NCBI GenBank assembly: GCA_026418055.1
Contig: JAOACB010000012.1
Coordinates: 1-60,986 of the forward strand
From: Fimbriimonadales bacterium
GTDB lineage: Bacteria; Armatimonadota; Fimbriimonadia; Fimbriimonadales; Fimbriimonadaceae
DNA length: 60,986 nucleotides
Reading direction: 5' to 3'
In this document: piece after piece, positions 41,764-49,609 of the stretch
Position numbering within the stretch: the first letter of the stretch is position 1
Layout: each line of letters opens with the position of its first letter
Program-made: the position numbers and the translations under genes
Notes under the pieces: generated by a model
Databases searched by the model: none
What the model saw: only the letters and a program-made list of their open reading frames with translations
Told to the model about the DNA's origin: nothing

Positions 41764-42003
41764 CTACTCGGGAGCCTCTTCCGACGCCTTCTTGCGCGGC
41801 GCGCGCTTCGGCCGGGCCTCCGCCTCCTCCGACTTGGGCTTCGCCGCGGCGGCTTTGCGCGGCTTCGCCGCGGCCGGCTCGGCCGACTTGGCCGAGGGCT
41901 TGGCCTTCGCCGTCTTCTGGCCGCGGAGCTCCCTCAGGATCTCCTTGACGCGCTGCTCTTTGCGATGTCGACGCTTGCGCAGTTCCTTGTTGCGGATTCG
42001 CAT
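41764..42003 (-). CDS. Small highly basic protein
   Basis: 79 residues from ATG 42003 (a TTG at 42009 adds two). Starts MRIRNKELRKRRHRKEQRVK, a dense basic helix, followed by ILRELRG and an Ala/Lys/Pro-rich tail with alternating Glu (AKPSAKSAEPAAAKPRK, KRAPRKKASEEAPE) like histone-H1-type or nucleic-acid-binding tails. Possibly an RNA-, ribosome- or DNA-associated protein; I cannot name the family. Confidence 0.6.
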   Translation of the reverse strand: MRIRNKELRKRRHRKEQRVKEILRELRGQKTAKAKPSAKSAEPAAAKPRKAAAAKPKSEEAEARPKRAPRKKASEEAPE

Positions 42004-42046
42004 GGGCAAAACCTATCGGTGCGCGCCGCTCGGCGCGTTTCGGCAA

Positions 42047-43030
42047 CTATACCTCAGCGTCCGAACCTTCGGCGATGCGCCGAAGGTCCTCGGCGGAGGG
42101 TACAGCGACGCCGATGCGCCGCACGACTGCAGCCGAAGTTCGCACCGCTAGCTCGAAAGCCTCCCGGCGCAGGCCCGAGGCCGCGAGCGCCAGCGCGACG
42201 GTGGCGATCACGGTGTCTCCCGCTCCCGCGGTGTCGTAAACCTCGACCTTCGGAGCGGGAAACCGCTCCGCCCTGCCCTGCCACGAGGCGACCATGCCCG
42301 ACTCTCCCAGCGTCACGAGGGCCGCACCGCCGATTCTCCCGGCCAGCTCGAGGGCGGCCTCGGGAGCGGCCTCGTCCGGCAGCCCTTCCGCCATACCGAG
42401 GGCCTCTGCGGCCTCCGCGCGGTTGAGGCTGACGAGGGTGAATCCCTGGTACTGGCCTAGGCTTCCGGGCTTCGGGTTGGCCACCACCGGCACGCCACGC
42501 TGGGTGGCGGCCGCCAAGGCCTCGGCGCACACGGCGGCGGTGACGGCGCCTTTGCGGTAGTCGCTCACCAGCACCGCTTCGGCATCCTCGGCGGCCTCGG
42601 CTACCGCTTCGCAGAGGCGCTTTTCGGTCTCCGGCGGGATCGGCCCATCCTGTTCCGCGTCGATGCGCAGCACCTGATGGGCGTGGTCGGCCAGCACGCG
42701 CGTCTTGCGCGTCGTGGGCCGGTCGCTCGCCTGCTCCAGACGGAGTTCCCGCAGGCCGGCCTCGTGCAGGCAACGCCTCAGCTGCAGCCCCGCCTCGTCG
42801 GCGCCCACGACGCCAACCAGCGTGGCGCGACCCCCCAAGGCGGCGACGTTGCGGGCGACGTTCGCCGCGCCGCCCGGCATTCGGCGCACCTCGCTCTGCC
42901 TCACCACCATCACCGGCGCTTCCGGGCTGATGCGCGTCGCCCTTCCCACGATGTACTCGTCCAGCATCAGATCGCCGACGACCAGCACGGAACGTCCGCG
43001 CATCGAGGCCAGCAGCTCACCCAGCGTCAT
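42047..43030 (-). CDS. D-glycero-beta-D-manno-heptose-7-phosphate kinase (RfaE1/HldE N-domain type)
   Basis: 327 residues, PfkB fold. Seen: SVLVVGDLMLDEYIVGRATR, ISPEAPVMVVR, MPGGAANVARNVAALG, VGVVGADEAG, VLVSDYRKGAV, and the anion hole VYDTAGAGDTVIA. The pattern matches RfaE1 of ADP-heptose synthesis and not ribokinase; it is the kinase half only, with no adenylyltransferase domain attached. ADP-heptose supply implies an LPS or surface-glycan outer membrane. ATG overlaps the lgt stop (ATGA). Confidence 0.88.
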   Translation of the reverse strand: MTLGELLASMRGRSVLVVGDLMLDEYIVGRATRISPEAPVMVVRQSEVRRMPGGAANVARNVAALGGRATLVGVVGADEAGLQLRRCLHEAGLRELRLEQASDRPTTRKTRVLADHAHQVLRIDAEQDGPIPPETEKRLCEAVAEAAEDAEAVLVSDYRKGAVTAAVCAEALAAATQRGVPVVANPKPGSLGQYQGFTLVSLNRAEAAEALGMAEGLPDEAAPEAALELAGRIGGAALVTLGESGMVASWQGRAERFPAPKVEVYDTAGAGDTVIATVALALAASGLRREAFELAVRTSAAVVRRIGVAVPSAEDLRRIAEGSDAEV

Positions 43031-43788
43031 GCCTGCGCCCCTCCAGCGTGCCTCTTGCCCGACCAGGCCCACATCCCGACGCCGAGCAGCGCCACGGCGG
43101 CTGCCGCAACGTGAGCCTGGGTGATCGGTAGGCCGGGGATCGTTGTCGACGTGGTGCCCGCGCGCCAGAACTCGTACACGAACCTCGCTCCGCCGTGCAC
43201 CAGGAAGAACGCCGCCGCCGTTCTTCCGGGCACCCGGCCCCTGCGCTCGAGCCACAGCAGCCAAGGCACTCCCGCCAGGTTCATCGCGGCGTCGTACAGC
43301 TGGGCGGGGTGGTGCAGACCCTCGGCTCCGGGGAAGGCCACGCCCAAGGGCGGCCCGATCGGTCCCCCGTAGCAGCAGCCGTTGAGCAGACAACCCGCCC
43401 GGCCTACGGCGTGCGCGACCAGCACCGCCGGGGCCGCAAGGTCCATGAAGTCCACGAGGTTCACGCCAGCGCGGCGGCAGCAGACCCACACCGCGAGGAA
43501 CCCACCCAGCAGGCCGCCGAAGCTGGTGAGGCCAGCGAAGCGCAGGGAGAACAGCTCGTCGCGGTTCTGAAGATAGTAGGGAAGCTCCTGCAGGATGAAC
43601 GCGAGCCTCGCCCCCAGCACTCCGAAGATCAGCGCCCATGTGGCGGTGTTGCCAACGAACTCCTTCGGCACGCCGAACGCGGCGGACCTGCGGTTGGCGA
43701 TCAGCACGGCGACGGCCACCGCCGCCAGGATCATCACGCCGTAGCTGTAGATCGGGAATCCGAAGAGGTCGAAGAGGACCGGCCGCAT
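43027..43788 (-). CDS. lgt: Phosphatidylglycerol--prolipoprotein diacylglyceryl transferase
   Basis: 253 residues, about seven membrane helices. First step of lipoprotein maturation. Signature HAVGRAGCLLNGCCYGGPIG (the RxGCxxNGCCYG box), HHPAQLYDAAMNL, and the helix containing FGVLGARLAFILQELPY. The C-terminal QAHVAAAAVALLGVGMWAW is the last helix. Forms a coupled pair with the heptose kinase gene. Its substrates in this window include the lipoproteins at 12366-12539 and 25284-25880. Confidence 0.93.
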   Translation of the reverse strand: MRPVLFDLFGFPIYSYGVMILAAVAVAVLIANRRSAAFGVPKEFVGNTATWALIFGVLGARLAFILQELPYYLQNRDELFSLRFAGLTSFGGLLGGFLAVWVCCRRAGVNLVDFMDLAAPAVLVAHAVGRAGCLLNGCCYGGPIGPPLGVAFPGAEGLHHPAQLYDAAMNLAGVPWLLWLERRGRVPGRTAAAFFLVHGGARFVYEFWRAGTTSTTIPGLPITQAHVAAAAVALLGVGMWAWSGKRHAGGAQA

Positions 43789-43849
43789 GGAGGTTCCGGC
43801 AGTGTACCTGCAGGGGTCTCGGGCTTCGGATGCGGGTAAAAGAACCGCC

Positions 43850-44698
43850 GTGACGGACCCTCAGATCGCGGCCGAGATCCTGAACCAAGCGCTGCCCTAC
43901 ATCCAGCGGTACCACGGGCACACGTTCGTGGTGAAGTACGGCGGCAGCGCCATGTCGGACCCAGAGACCATCCGGGGAGTGATCCGCAACGTGCTGCTGA
44001 TGCGCCTGGTGGGGATCAGCGTGGTGCTGGTGCACGGCGGCGGCAAGGAGATCGACCGCTGGCTGCAGCGCCTGGGCATCGAAAAGAGAACCATCCAAGG
44101 GTTGAGGGTGACCGACGACGCCACCATGGAGGTCGTGGAGATGGCTCTGGCCGGCAGGGCGAACAAGCTGCTGGTTTCCGAGATCCAGCAGGCCGGCGGC
44201 AGGGCGGTCGGCCTGAGCGGCCGGGACGGCGGGCTCCTGGTGGGCGAGCCGATCAGCTCCGACCTGGGCAGGGTTGGCCGCATCGTTCGGGTCGATCCGG
44301 ACGTGGTGTCGATGGCGCTCGAGCGGGGATACGTGCCCGTCGTCTGCTCGGTGGCCTCCGATGCCGAGGGCGGCGCGCTGAACGTGAACGCCGACACCGC
44401 CGCGGCGGCCATCGCGGGGGCGCTGAAGGCCACCAAGCTGATCCTGATGACCGACACGGACGGCGTGCTGGAGGACAAGAACGACCCGAGCACGCTCATC
44501 AGCCACCTCAGCCGCGAGGCTGCGGCCGAGATGATCGCCTCGGGCAAGGCCGACAAGGGCATGATCCCCAAGCTCAAGGCGTGCCTGAGCGCGCTCGACA
44601 GCGGCGTGGGTAGGGTCCATCTGATCCACGGCGGCGTTCCGAACGCCCTGCTCGTGGAGGTCTTCACGGACGCAGGCATCGGAACGATGGTCGGATGA
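43850..44698 (+). CDS. argB: Acetylglutamate kinase
   Basis: 282 residues from GTG 43850. Phosphorylates N-acetylglutamate in arginine synthesis. Seen: FVVKYGGSAMSD, VVLVHGGGKEIDRWLQRLGI, RANKLLVSEIQQAGGRAVGL, NVNADTAAAAIAGALKATKL, and LMTDTDGVLEDKNDPSTLIS. Full length. GGTAAAAG lies about 7 nt before the start, with no Shine-Dalgarno in between. Six bases after its stop begins the structured region before gspE. Confidence 0.96.
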   Translation: MTDPQIAAEILNQALPYIQRYHGHTFVVKYGGSAMSDPETIRGVIRNVLLMRLVGISVVLVHGGGKEIDRWLQRLGIEKRTIQGLRVTDDATMEVVEMALAGRANKLLVSEIQQAGGRAVGLSGRDGGLLVGEPISSDLGRVGRIVRVDPDVVSMALERGYVPVVCSVASDAEGGALNVNADTAAAAIAGALKATKLILMTDTDGVLEDKNDPSTLISHLSREAAAEMIASGKADKGMIPKLKACLSALDSGVGRVHLIHGGVPNALLVEVFTDAGIGTMVG

Positions 44699-44703
44699 CC
44701 CAT

Positions 44704-44775
44704 CGGGAACCGCTTCCGGGGATCGGCTCGTAGATCCATCCGAGTCCGGGACGCCGGACTGAGCCGAGGTTCCCG
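44704..44775 (+). promoter_or_regulatory. Three-tier fold and ECF-type promoter candidate upstream of gspE
   Basis: The right arm 44754-44775 is complementary, without a break, to three left segments: CGGGAACC (44704-44711), TCGGCTC (44723-44729) and AGTCCGG (44743-44749), giving 22 base pairs. The arm covers the GAGG ribosome site and the first base of the GTG start. Alternatively GGAACC (44706-44711) with CGTA (44729-44732), 17 bp apart, is a near-match to the ECF promoter at 56682; if transcription starts there only the innermost hairpin is in the RNA. The two readings compete. Confidence 0.5.
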
Positions 44776-46352
44776 TGGCCACGAATCTCCAGCAGATCGA
44801 AAACGCGAAGCTCGCCGAGCGCGGCCGAGCGATCGGCCTGGACTTCCTCGACCTCGAGGAGGTCCGACCGGATCCCGCCGCCGTGTCCCTCGCCCCGGGC
44901 GACTTCGCCCTGCGTTGCCAGGTCCTGCCGGTGCGCGAGGAGAACGGCGCGCTGCTGGTCGCCATCGGCTCGCTGGAGAACCTGCAGGCCGTGGACGACC
45001 TGGGAGTTCTGCTCGGGCGAACGGTGAAGCCGGTGCTCGCCGATCCGAGCATGATCCGGTCGCACATCGAGGAGCACTTCCTCGAGCAGATCCTGACCGG
45101 GCTCTCGGGCGACGACCAGTCCGGCGTCACCGAGATCGACGAGACCACCGACCTGGCGGACCTGCAGAAGATGGCCGGCGAGACGGCCGTCGTGCAGATG
45201 GTCAACCTGATCTTCGCGCAGGCGGTGCGGGACGGAGCGAGCGACATCCACATCGAGCCGTACGAGAGGGAAGTCAAGGTCCGGTACCGCATCGACGGCA
45301 TGCTTCAGGAGCTCATCCGGCCCCCGAAGCGCATGCAGGCGGCTCTGATCTCCCGCATCAAGATCCTGGGAGAGATGAACATCGCCGAGAGGCGCCTTCC
45401 CCAGGACGGGCGCATCAAGATCACGATCGCGGGAAGGCCGATCGACGTGCGCGTGTCCATCGTGCCGACGGTGTTCGGCGAGCGCTGCGTCATGCGCATC
45501 CTCGACAAGACCACGGCTTTGCTGGGCTTGGAGGAGCTGGGGATGTCCCACGACCTGCTGGAACGGTTCCGGCGGGTGATCAACATCCCGCACGGCATCA
45601 TCCTCGTTACGGGCCCCACGGGCAGCGGAAAGTCCACCACCCTCTACGCGGTTCTGCAGGAGATCTGGTCACCCAGCACCAACATCCTCACGATCGAGGA
45701 TCCGGTGGAGTACCAGGTGCCGGGCATCGGCCAGATCCAGGTGCGGCCGAACATCGGCCTGACGTTCGCCTCCGGCCTTCGCAACATCGTCCGCCAGGAC
45801 CCGGATGTGGTCATGGTGGGTGAGATCCGCGACCAGGAGACGGCCGAGATCGCCATCCACGCAGCCCTCACGGGCCACCTCGTGTTCAGCACGCTGCACA
45901 CCAACGACGCCCCGGGTGCGGTGACCCGCCTGTTGGACATGGGGGTGGAGCCTTACCTGGTCGCCAGCTCCCTCGTGGGTGTGTTGGCGCAGCGGTTGGT
46001 GCGTAGGGTCTGCGAGAACTGCGCCCAGCCCGATCGGCCCGCCCCCGAGCTCCTTCGGGCCATTGGGATTCTTCCCGAGGACGAGCGCGCGGCCACCTTC
46101 CGCCGGGGCGCGGGTTGCGAGAAGTGCCAGGGGTCCGGTTTCAAGGGCCGCATCGGCGTGTTCGAGCTGTTCCTCGTGGACGAGGAGATCCGGCGCATGA
46201 CCGTCGATCGCAAGTCCTCGACGGTGATGAAGCAGTACGCGGTGGAGCGGCAGGGCATGCGCACGCTGCTCGGCGATGGCCGCAACCTCGTGCTGCAGGG
46301 GCGCACGACGCCGGAGGAGGTTCTGCGCGTGTGCCAGCGGGAGGCGTTCTAG
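44775..46352 (+). CDS. gspE: Type II secretion / type IV pilus assembly ATPase GspE
   Basis: 525 residues. Drives pseudopilus assembly from the cytoplasm. N-terminal GspE-N domain, then DGASDIHIEPYEREVKVRYR (linker to the ATPase core), Walker A GPTGSGKSTTLYAV near 280, Asp box, Walker B region DVVMVGEIRDQETAEIA near 342, and HTNDAPGAVTRLLDMG. The zinc tetracysteine CENC ... CEKC (about 413-451) is typical. First gene of the gsp operon. GTG start within a strong secondary structure. Confidence 0.95.
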   Translation: MATNLQQIENAKLAERGRAIGLDFLDLEEVRPDPAAVSLAPGDFALRCQVLPVREENGALLVAIGSLENLQAVDDLGVLLGRTVKPVLADPSMIRSHIEEHFLEQILTGLSGDDQSGVTEIDETTDLADLQKMAGETAVVQMVNLIFAQAVRDGASDIHIEPYEREVKVRYRIDGMLQELIRPPKRMQAALISRIKILGEMNIAERRLPQDGRIKITIAGRPIDVRVSIVPTVFGERCVMRILDKTTALLGLEELGMSHDLLERFRRVINIPHGIILVTGPTGSGKSTTLYAVLQEIWSPSTNILTIEDPVEYQVPGIGQIQVRPNIGLTFASGLRNIVRQDPDVVMVGEIRDQETAEIAIHAALTGHLVFSTLHTNDAPGAVTRLLDMGVEPYLVASSLVGVLAQRLVRRVCENCAQPDRPAPELLRAIGILPEDERAATFRRGAGCEKCQGSGFKGRIGVFELFLVDEEIRRMTVDRKSSTVMKQYAVERQGMRTLLGDGRNLVLQGRTTPEEVLRVCQREAF

Positions 46353-47561
46353 GTGCCGTCGGCGTTCGCTTACACCGCCATCGAGCCATCCGGCCGCCGC
46401 ACGACCGGCATCATCGAAGCTTCCGACCGCGACGCGGCCGTCGCCAGGCTGGCCTCCGAGGGCCGGTTCGTGGTGGATATCCGAGAGGAGAAGGCCTCGG
46501 CGCCCGTCAGGCCCATGGCCGGAGGGAGGGTCACGCGGGCGGATCTGGCTCTGTTCACGAGGAGGATGGCCGATCTCGCGGCCGCGGGCCTGCCCTTGGA
46601 CCGCGTGCTGCAGGTGGTCGCCGAGCAGTCGGAGAGCCCGAAGCTCGCCGAGGTGGCCCTCGACGCGCTCGAGCAGGTGCGGGGAGGCATGGCGGTCTCC
46701 GAGGCGCTGGCCAGGCATCCGAAGCTCTTTCCCGAGGTCTACACTCAGACGCTGCTCGCCGGAGAGACGAGCGGCCAGTTCCCCGACGTCGCCGCGCGCC
46801 TGGCGGACTTCCAGGAGCGGGAGGCGACGCGGCGCAGCCAGATCGCCTCGGCGCTCGTGTACCCCTCGGTGCTGCTGCTCACGGCCGTGTTCGTCGTGGT
46901 GTTCCTGCTCCTGTTCGTGGTGCCGCGTCTGAGCGGCGTGTTCAGCGATCTCGGCGACGAGCTGCCCGCCAGCACACGCATCCTGCTCTCGACCACGGGC
47001 TTCCTGACCGCCAACTGGCTGGTGATCCTGGGGGCCATGCTGGGCGCGTTCGTTCTGTACAAGGGATGGTCGAGCACCGAGGCCGGGGCCGTGGCGCGCG
47101 ACTCCGTGCTGCTGCGGCTGCCGTTGGTGGGGAAGGTCGTCCAGAAGGCGGTGGTGAGCCGGTACGCCCGCGTGCTGGGGACCTTGGTGTACGGCGGGGT
47201 GCCGATCCTTCAGAGCCTCAGGCTCGCCGGCATGGCCTCCGGCAACCGCCTGTTCCGGAAGCACAGCGAGCACGTGGAGTCCGACGTGCGGGAGGGAAGG
47301 TCCATCGCCGACGCGATGCGCGACACGGGGGTTTTCCCGCCCGTGCTCACCCACATGGTCGCGATCGGCGAAGAGACCGGAGACCTTCCGAAGATGCTGG
47401 GACGGGTCGCGGACAGTCTGGACTTCGAGGTCGACAACGCCCTGCGCCGCTTGACCTCGCTCGTGGAGCCCGCGATCGTGCTCACCATGGGCGCCTTCGT
47501 GGGCTTCGTGGTGCTTTCGGTTCTGCTGCCCATCTACCAGGCGCAGAACCTCGTGAAATGA
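46353..47561 (+). CDS. gspF: Type II secretion inner-membrane platform protein GspF
   Basis: 402 residues, starting at GTG immediately after gspE stop (0 nt gap). Two GspF domains: LALFTRRMADLAAAGLPLDR and LPLVGKVVQKAVVSRYARVL, each followed by membrane helices (YPSVLLLTAVFVVVFLLLF; IVLTMGAFVGFVVLSVLLPI). LPIYQAQNLV is the usual end. Polytopic rotor-like partner of GspE. Confidence 0.95.
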   Translation: MPSAFAYTAIEPSGRRTTGIIEASDRDAAVARLASEGRFVVDIREEKASAPVRPMAGGRVTRADLALFTRRMADLAAAGLPLDRVLQVVAEQSESPKLAEVALDALEQVRGGMAVSEALARHPKLFPEVYTQTLLAGETSGQFPDVAARLADFQEREATRRSQIASALVYPSVLLLTAVFVVVFLLLFVVPRLSGVFSDLGDELPASTRILLSTTGFLTANWLVILGAMLGAFVLYKGWSSTEAGAVARDSVLLRLPLVGKVVQKAVVSRYARVLGTLVYGGVPILQSLRLAGMASGNRLFRKHSEHVESDVREGRSIADAMRDTGVFPPVLTHMVAIGEETGDLPKMLGRVADSLDFEVDNALRRLTSLVEPAIVLTMGAFVGFVVLSVLLPIYQAQNLVK

Positions 47562-47586
47562 GAGAACCCAGGGGGAACGGAACGCA

Positions 47587-48024
47587 ATGAACCATCGCAC
47601 AGGCAACCGAACTTGGAGGGCGTTCACGCTCATCGAGCTGCTCGTCGTGATCCTGATCCTGGCCATCCTCGCGTCGCTCATCGTGCCGCGGGTCGTGGGC
47701 AGGACGAGCGACGCCAAGAGGGCGAAGGCCGCGAGCGACCTCCGCACCCTGGCCGACCTCCTGCAGCAGTACCGTCTGGACACGGACACGTACCCGACCA
47801 CCGAGGAGGGTCTGCAGGCGTTGCGGGTCCAGCCGCCCGGCGTGGCCAACTGGAGGGGGCCGTACACCACCAAGGAGATTCCTCTCGATCCCTGGGGCAA
47901 CGAGTACGTGTACGAGTACCCCGGGCCGAACGGCGAGGACTCGTTCCTGCTGATGTCCTACGGTGCGGACGGCGCGCCCGGCGGGGAGGGAGATGCCGCG
48001 GACATCGTCGAAGGCTCGGAGTGA
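47587..48024 (+). CDS. gspG: Type II secretion major pseudopilin GspG
   Basis: 145 residues. [20 protein letters not shown] class III signal with Ala at -1, then VPRVVGRTSDAKRAKAASDL and the GspG C-terminus QQYRLDTDTYPTTEEGLQAL, RGPYTTKEIPLDPWGNEYVY, including the calcium-site and WG motifs. Main subunit of the pseudopilus. The gspH start lies inside its 3' end. Confidence 0.95.
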   Translation: MNHRTGNRTWRAFTLIELLVVILILAILASLIVPRVVGRTSDAKRAKAASDLRTLADLLQQYRLDTDTYPTTEEGLQALRVQPPGVANWRGPYTTKEIPLDPWGNEYVYEYPGPNGEDSFLLMSYGADGAPGGEGDAADIVEGSE

Positions 48025-48499
48025 CCGCGGCCTGACGTTCATCGAGCTCGGCGCGGCGATCACCCTGCTGGCGCTGTTCGCCGCCGCGGTGGCTCCGGCG
48101 TTCGTACGTCTGGCGGAGAACCAAAGGGCCTATCGGTTCCGCGAAGAAGCGCTCGCCGTGTGCGCCCAAGCCCGAGAGGCCGCGCTGTCCAGGGGGTCGG
48201 ACGTGACGGTGGCGTTCAACGAGTCCGGCGACGCCCTGGTCGCCACCTTGGCCTCGGAGGAGGACACTCTGGTCGCGAGGGCTTCCGTCCCCGATTCGAT
48301 CTCCGCCGACGGCGCCGGATCCTGGACGGCCGTGTTCCACCCGGACGGAACCGCCGAAGCGGATCCCTTGGAGGTCGCGGACGGAGCCGGCGTGCGGTAC
48401 CTGGTCGTGCGGGCCGACGGTCGGGTCGCGTGGGCAGAGGAGCCTCCCGAGGAGGGCGACTCCCGCTGGAGGGCGGGCGACTATGAGCAGCGGACGTAG
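47993..48499 (+). CDS. gspH: Type II secretion minor pseudopilin GspH-like
   Basis: 168 residues from ATG 47993 (overlaps gspG by 32 nt; purine-rich GGGGAGGG just upstream). DRGLTFIELGAAITLLALFA has Gly at -1 and Glu5. FVRLAENQRAYRFREEALAV and VCAQAREAALSRGSDVTVAF are typical of GspH. Minor pseudopilin of the tip or shaft. Confidence 0.82.
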   Translation: MPRTSSKARSDRGLTFIELGAAITLLALFAAAVAPAFVRLAENQRAYRFREEALAVCAQAREAALSRGSDVTVAFNESGDALVATLASEEDTLVARASVPDSISADGAGSWTAVFHPDGTAEADPLEVADGAGVRYLVVRADGRVAWAEEPPEEGDSRWRAGDYEQRT

Positions 48500-48878
48500 A
48501 CGGGCGGCCTTCTCGCTGGTGGAGGTGCTGCTCGCCGTGGCCCTGCTGGGCATTGGGATCGCCGCGGCGGTTGGCTCGGCGGGGGCGGCCGCAGAGGCCC
48601 GCGTGAAGTTCCGCCAGCGCGAGCTGCTGACGCGCCTGGCCTCCTCGATCGCCGACGACCTGCGGGCCAGCGGCGACGATCAGAACAACGGCCTGTCCGG
48701 CGACTTCGCGAGCGACGGATTTCCGGACGTCGTCTGGAGCCTCGAGACCACTCCGACGGGCGTCACGAACCTCGACAGCGTCTGGGTGACCGTGGAGGAT
48801 CGTCGCAACGGCCTCCAGCAGACGGTGCAATATCTCGTGTACCGCCCGCCGGCTCAGTCGGAGGTGGCCTCTCCTTGA
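48483..48878 (+). CDS. gspI: Type II secretion minor pseudopilin GspI-like
   Basis: 131 residues. RAAFSLVEVLLAVALLGIGI (Ala at -1) and a short beta domain, VWSLETTPTGVTNLDSVWVT, VEDRRNGLQQTVQYLVYRP, like GspI. It overlaps gspH by 17 nt. Tip complex partner of GspJ and GspK. Confidence 0.82.
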   Translation: MSSGRRRAAFSLVEVLLAVALLGIGIAAAVGSAGAAAEARVKFRQRELLTRLASSIADDLRASGDDQNNGLSGDFASDGFPDVVWSLETTPTGVTNLDSVWVTVEDRRNGLQQTVQYLVYRPPAQSEVASP

Positions 48879-49609
48879 GGTCCCGCGGCGTCACGCTCGT
48901 CGAGCTGCTGGTGGCGGCGGCGATCAGCATCGTCGTGTTCGCCGCGGGCTCGGCCGCCTTCCTGGCGGCGTTGGGCACGCAGCGGCGCCTGGCCGACGAG
49001 GACGAGCGGTGGGTCCGGCGCATCCGGTTCGAGGACACCCTGCGCAGCCTGCTCCGCTCGGCGTATCTGGCCGAAGGCGTAGACCGCACGGACACCTACT
49101 TCCTGGCCTACGCCGGCGCGAACGCGGCAGAGGGCAACATCGCCGACACCGTCACCTTCACCGCGCTCGGTCTGCGCCCCGCGTTCCGAGCGGTCGTCAG
49201 CTCCGACGACTTCGAGACGCGCAACGAGGCCTTGGGTCCTGTCGGTGGCCTTCGCGAGGTGTCGATCTCCACGACCCCCGTGAACCCCCCGGGCAACGAG
49301 CAGGGAGCGTTTTTGCGAGAGCAGACTCCCGCGGACGGCCTGCCCGACGAGGGCGGCTGGGAGCGGCTGCTCTGGGACGAGATCGGCACGCTGCAGTTCG
49401 AGTTCTGGGATGGCACCGCGTGGCAGACCGGCTGGGACACCAACGCGGACCCAAACCTCGGACTGCCCCTCGAGGTGCGCGTGACGTACACGCTGCGCGA
49501 AGCTCCGGACGACCCCCGCTCCTTCACGGTGCGTCTCCGCGCCGCGGACGCGTTGCTAGCCCGGATCGAGGCCCAGAACCAAGCCCAGCAGGGGGTGGTG
49601 CAGCCGTGA
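48875..49609 (+). CDS. gspJ: Type II secretion minor pseudopilin GspJ-like
   Basis: 244 residues from TTG 48875 (TTGA overlap with gspI). RGVTLVELLVAAAISIVVFA class III signal with Gly at -1. The body has the GspJ-like WERLLWDEIGTLQFEFWDGT, AWQTGWDTNADPNLGLPLEV, VRVTYTLREAPDD. Forms the tip trimer with GspI and GspK. Confidence 0.8.
   Translation: MRSRGVTLVELLVAAAISIVVFAAGSAAFLAALGTQRRLADEDERWVRRIRFEDTLRSLLRSAYLAEGVDRTDTYFLAYAGANAAEGNIADTVTFTALGLRPAFRAVVSSDDFETRNEALGPVGGLREVSISTTPVNPPGNEQGAFLREQTPADGLPDEGGWERLLWDEIGTLQFEFWDGTAWQTGWDTNADPNLGLPLEVRVTYTLREAPDDPRSFTVRLRAADALLARIEAQNQAQQGVVQP

Noticed and set aside
42047-45301. 1084-residue minus-strand open frame
   Set aside because: Its 3' third is the heptose kinase; the upstream rest is antisense to argB and gspE. 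The kinase has its own ATG at 43030 coupled to lgt.
45669-47900. 743-residue minus-strand open frame
   Set aside because: Antisense shadow of gspE/gspF/gspG with His/Arg/Gly-rich composition and no motifs.
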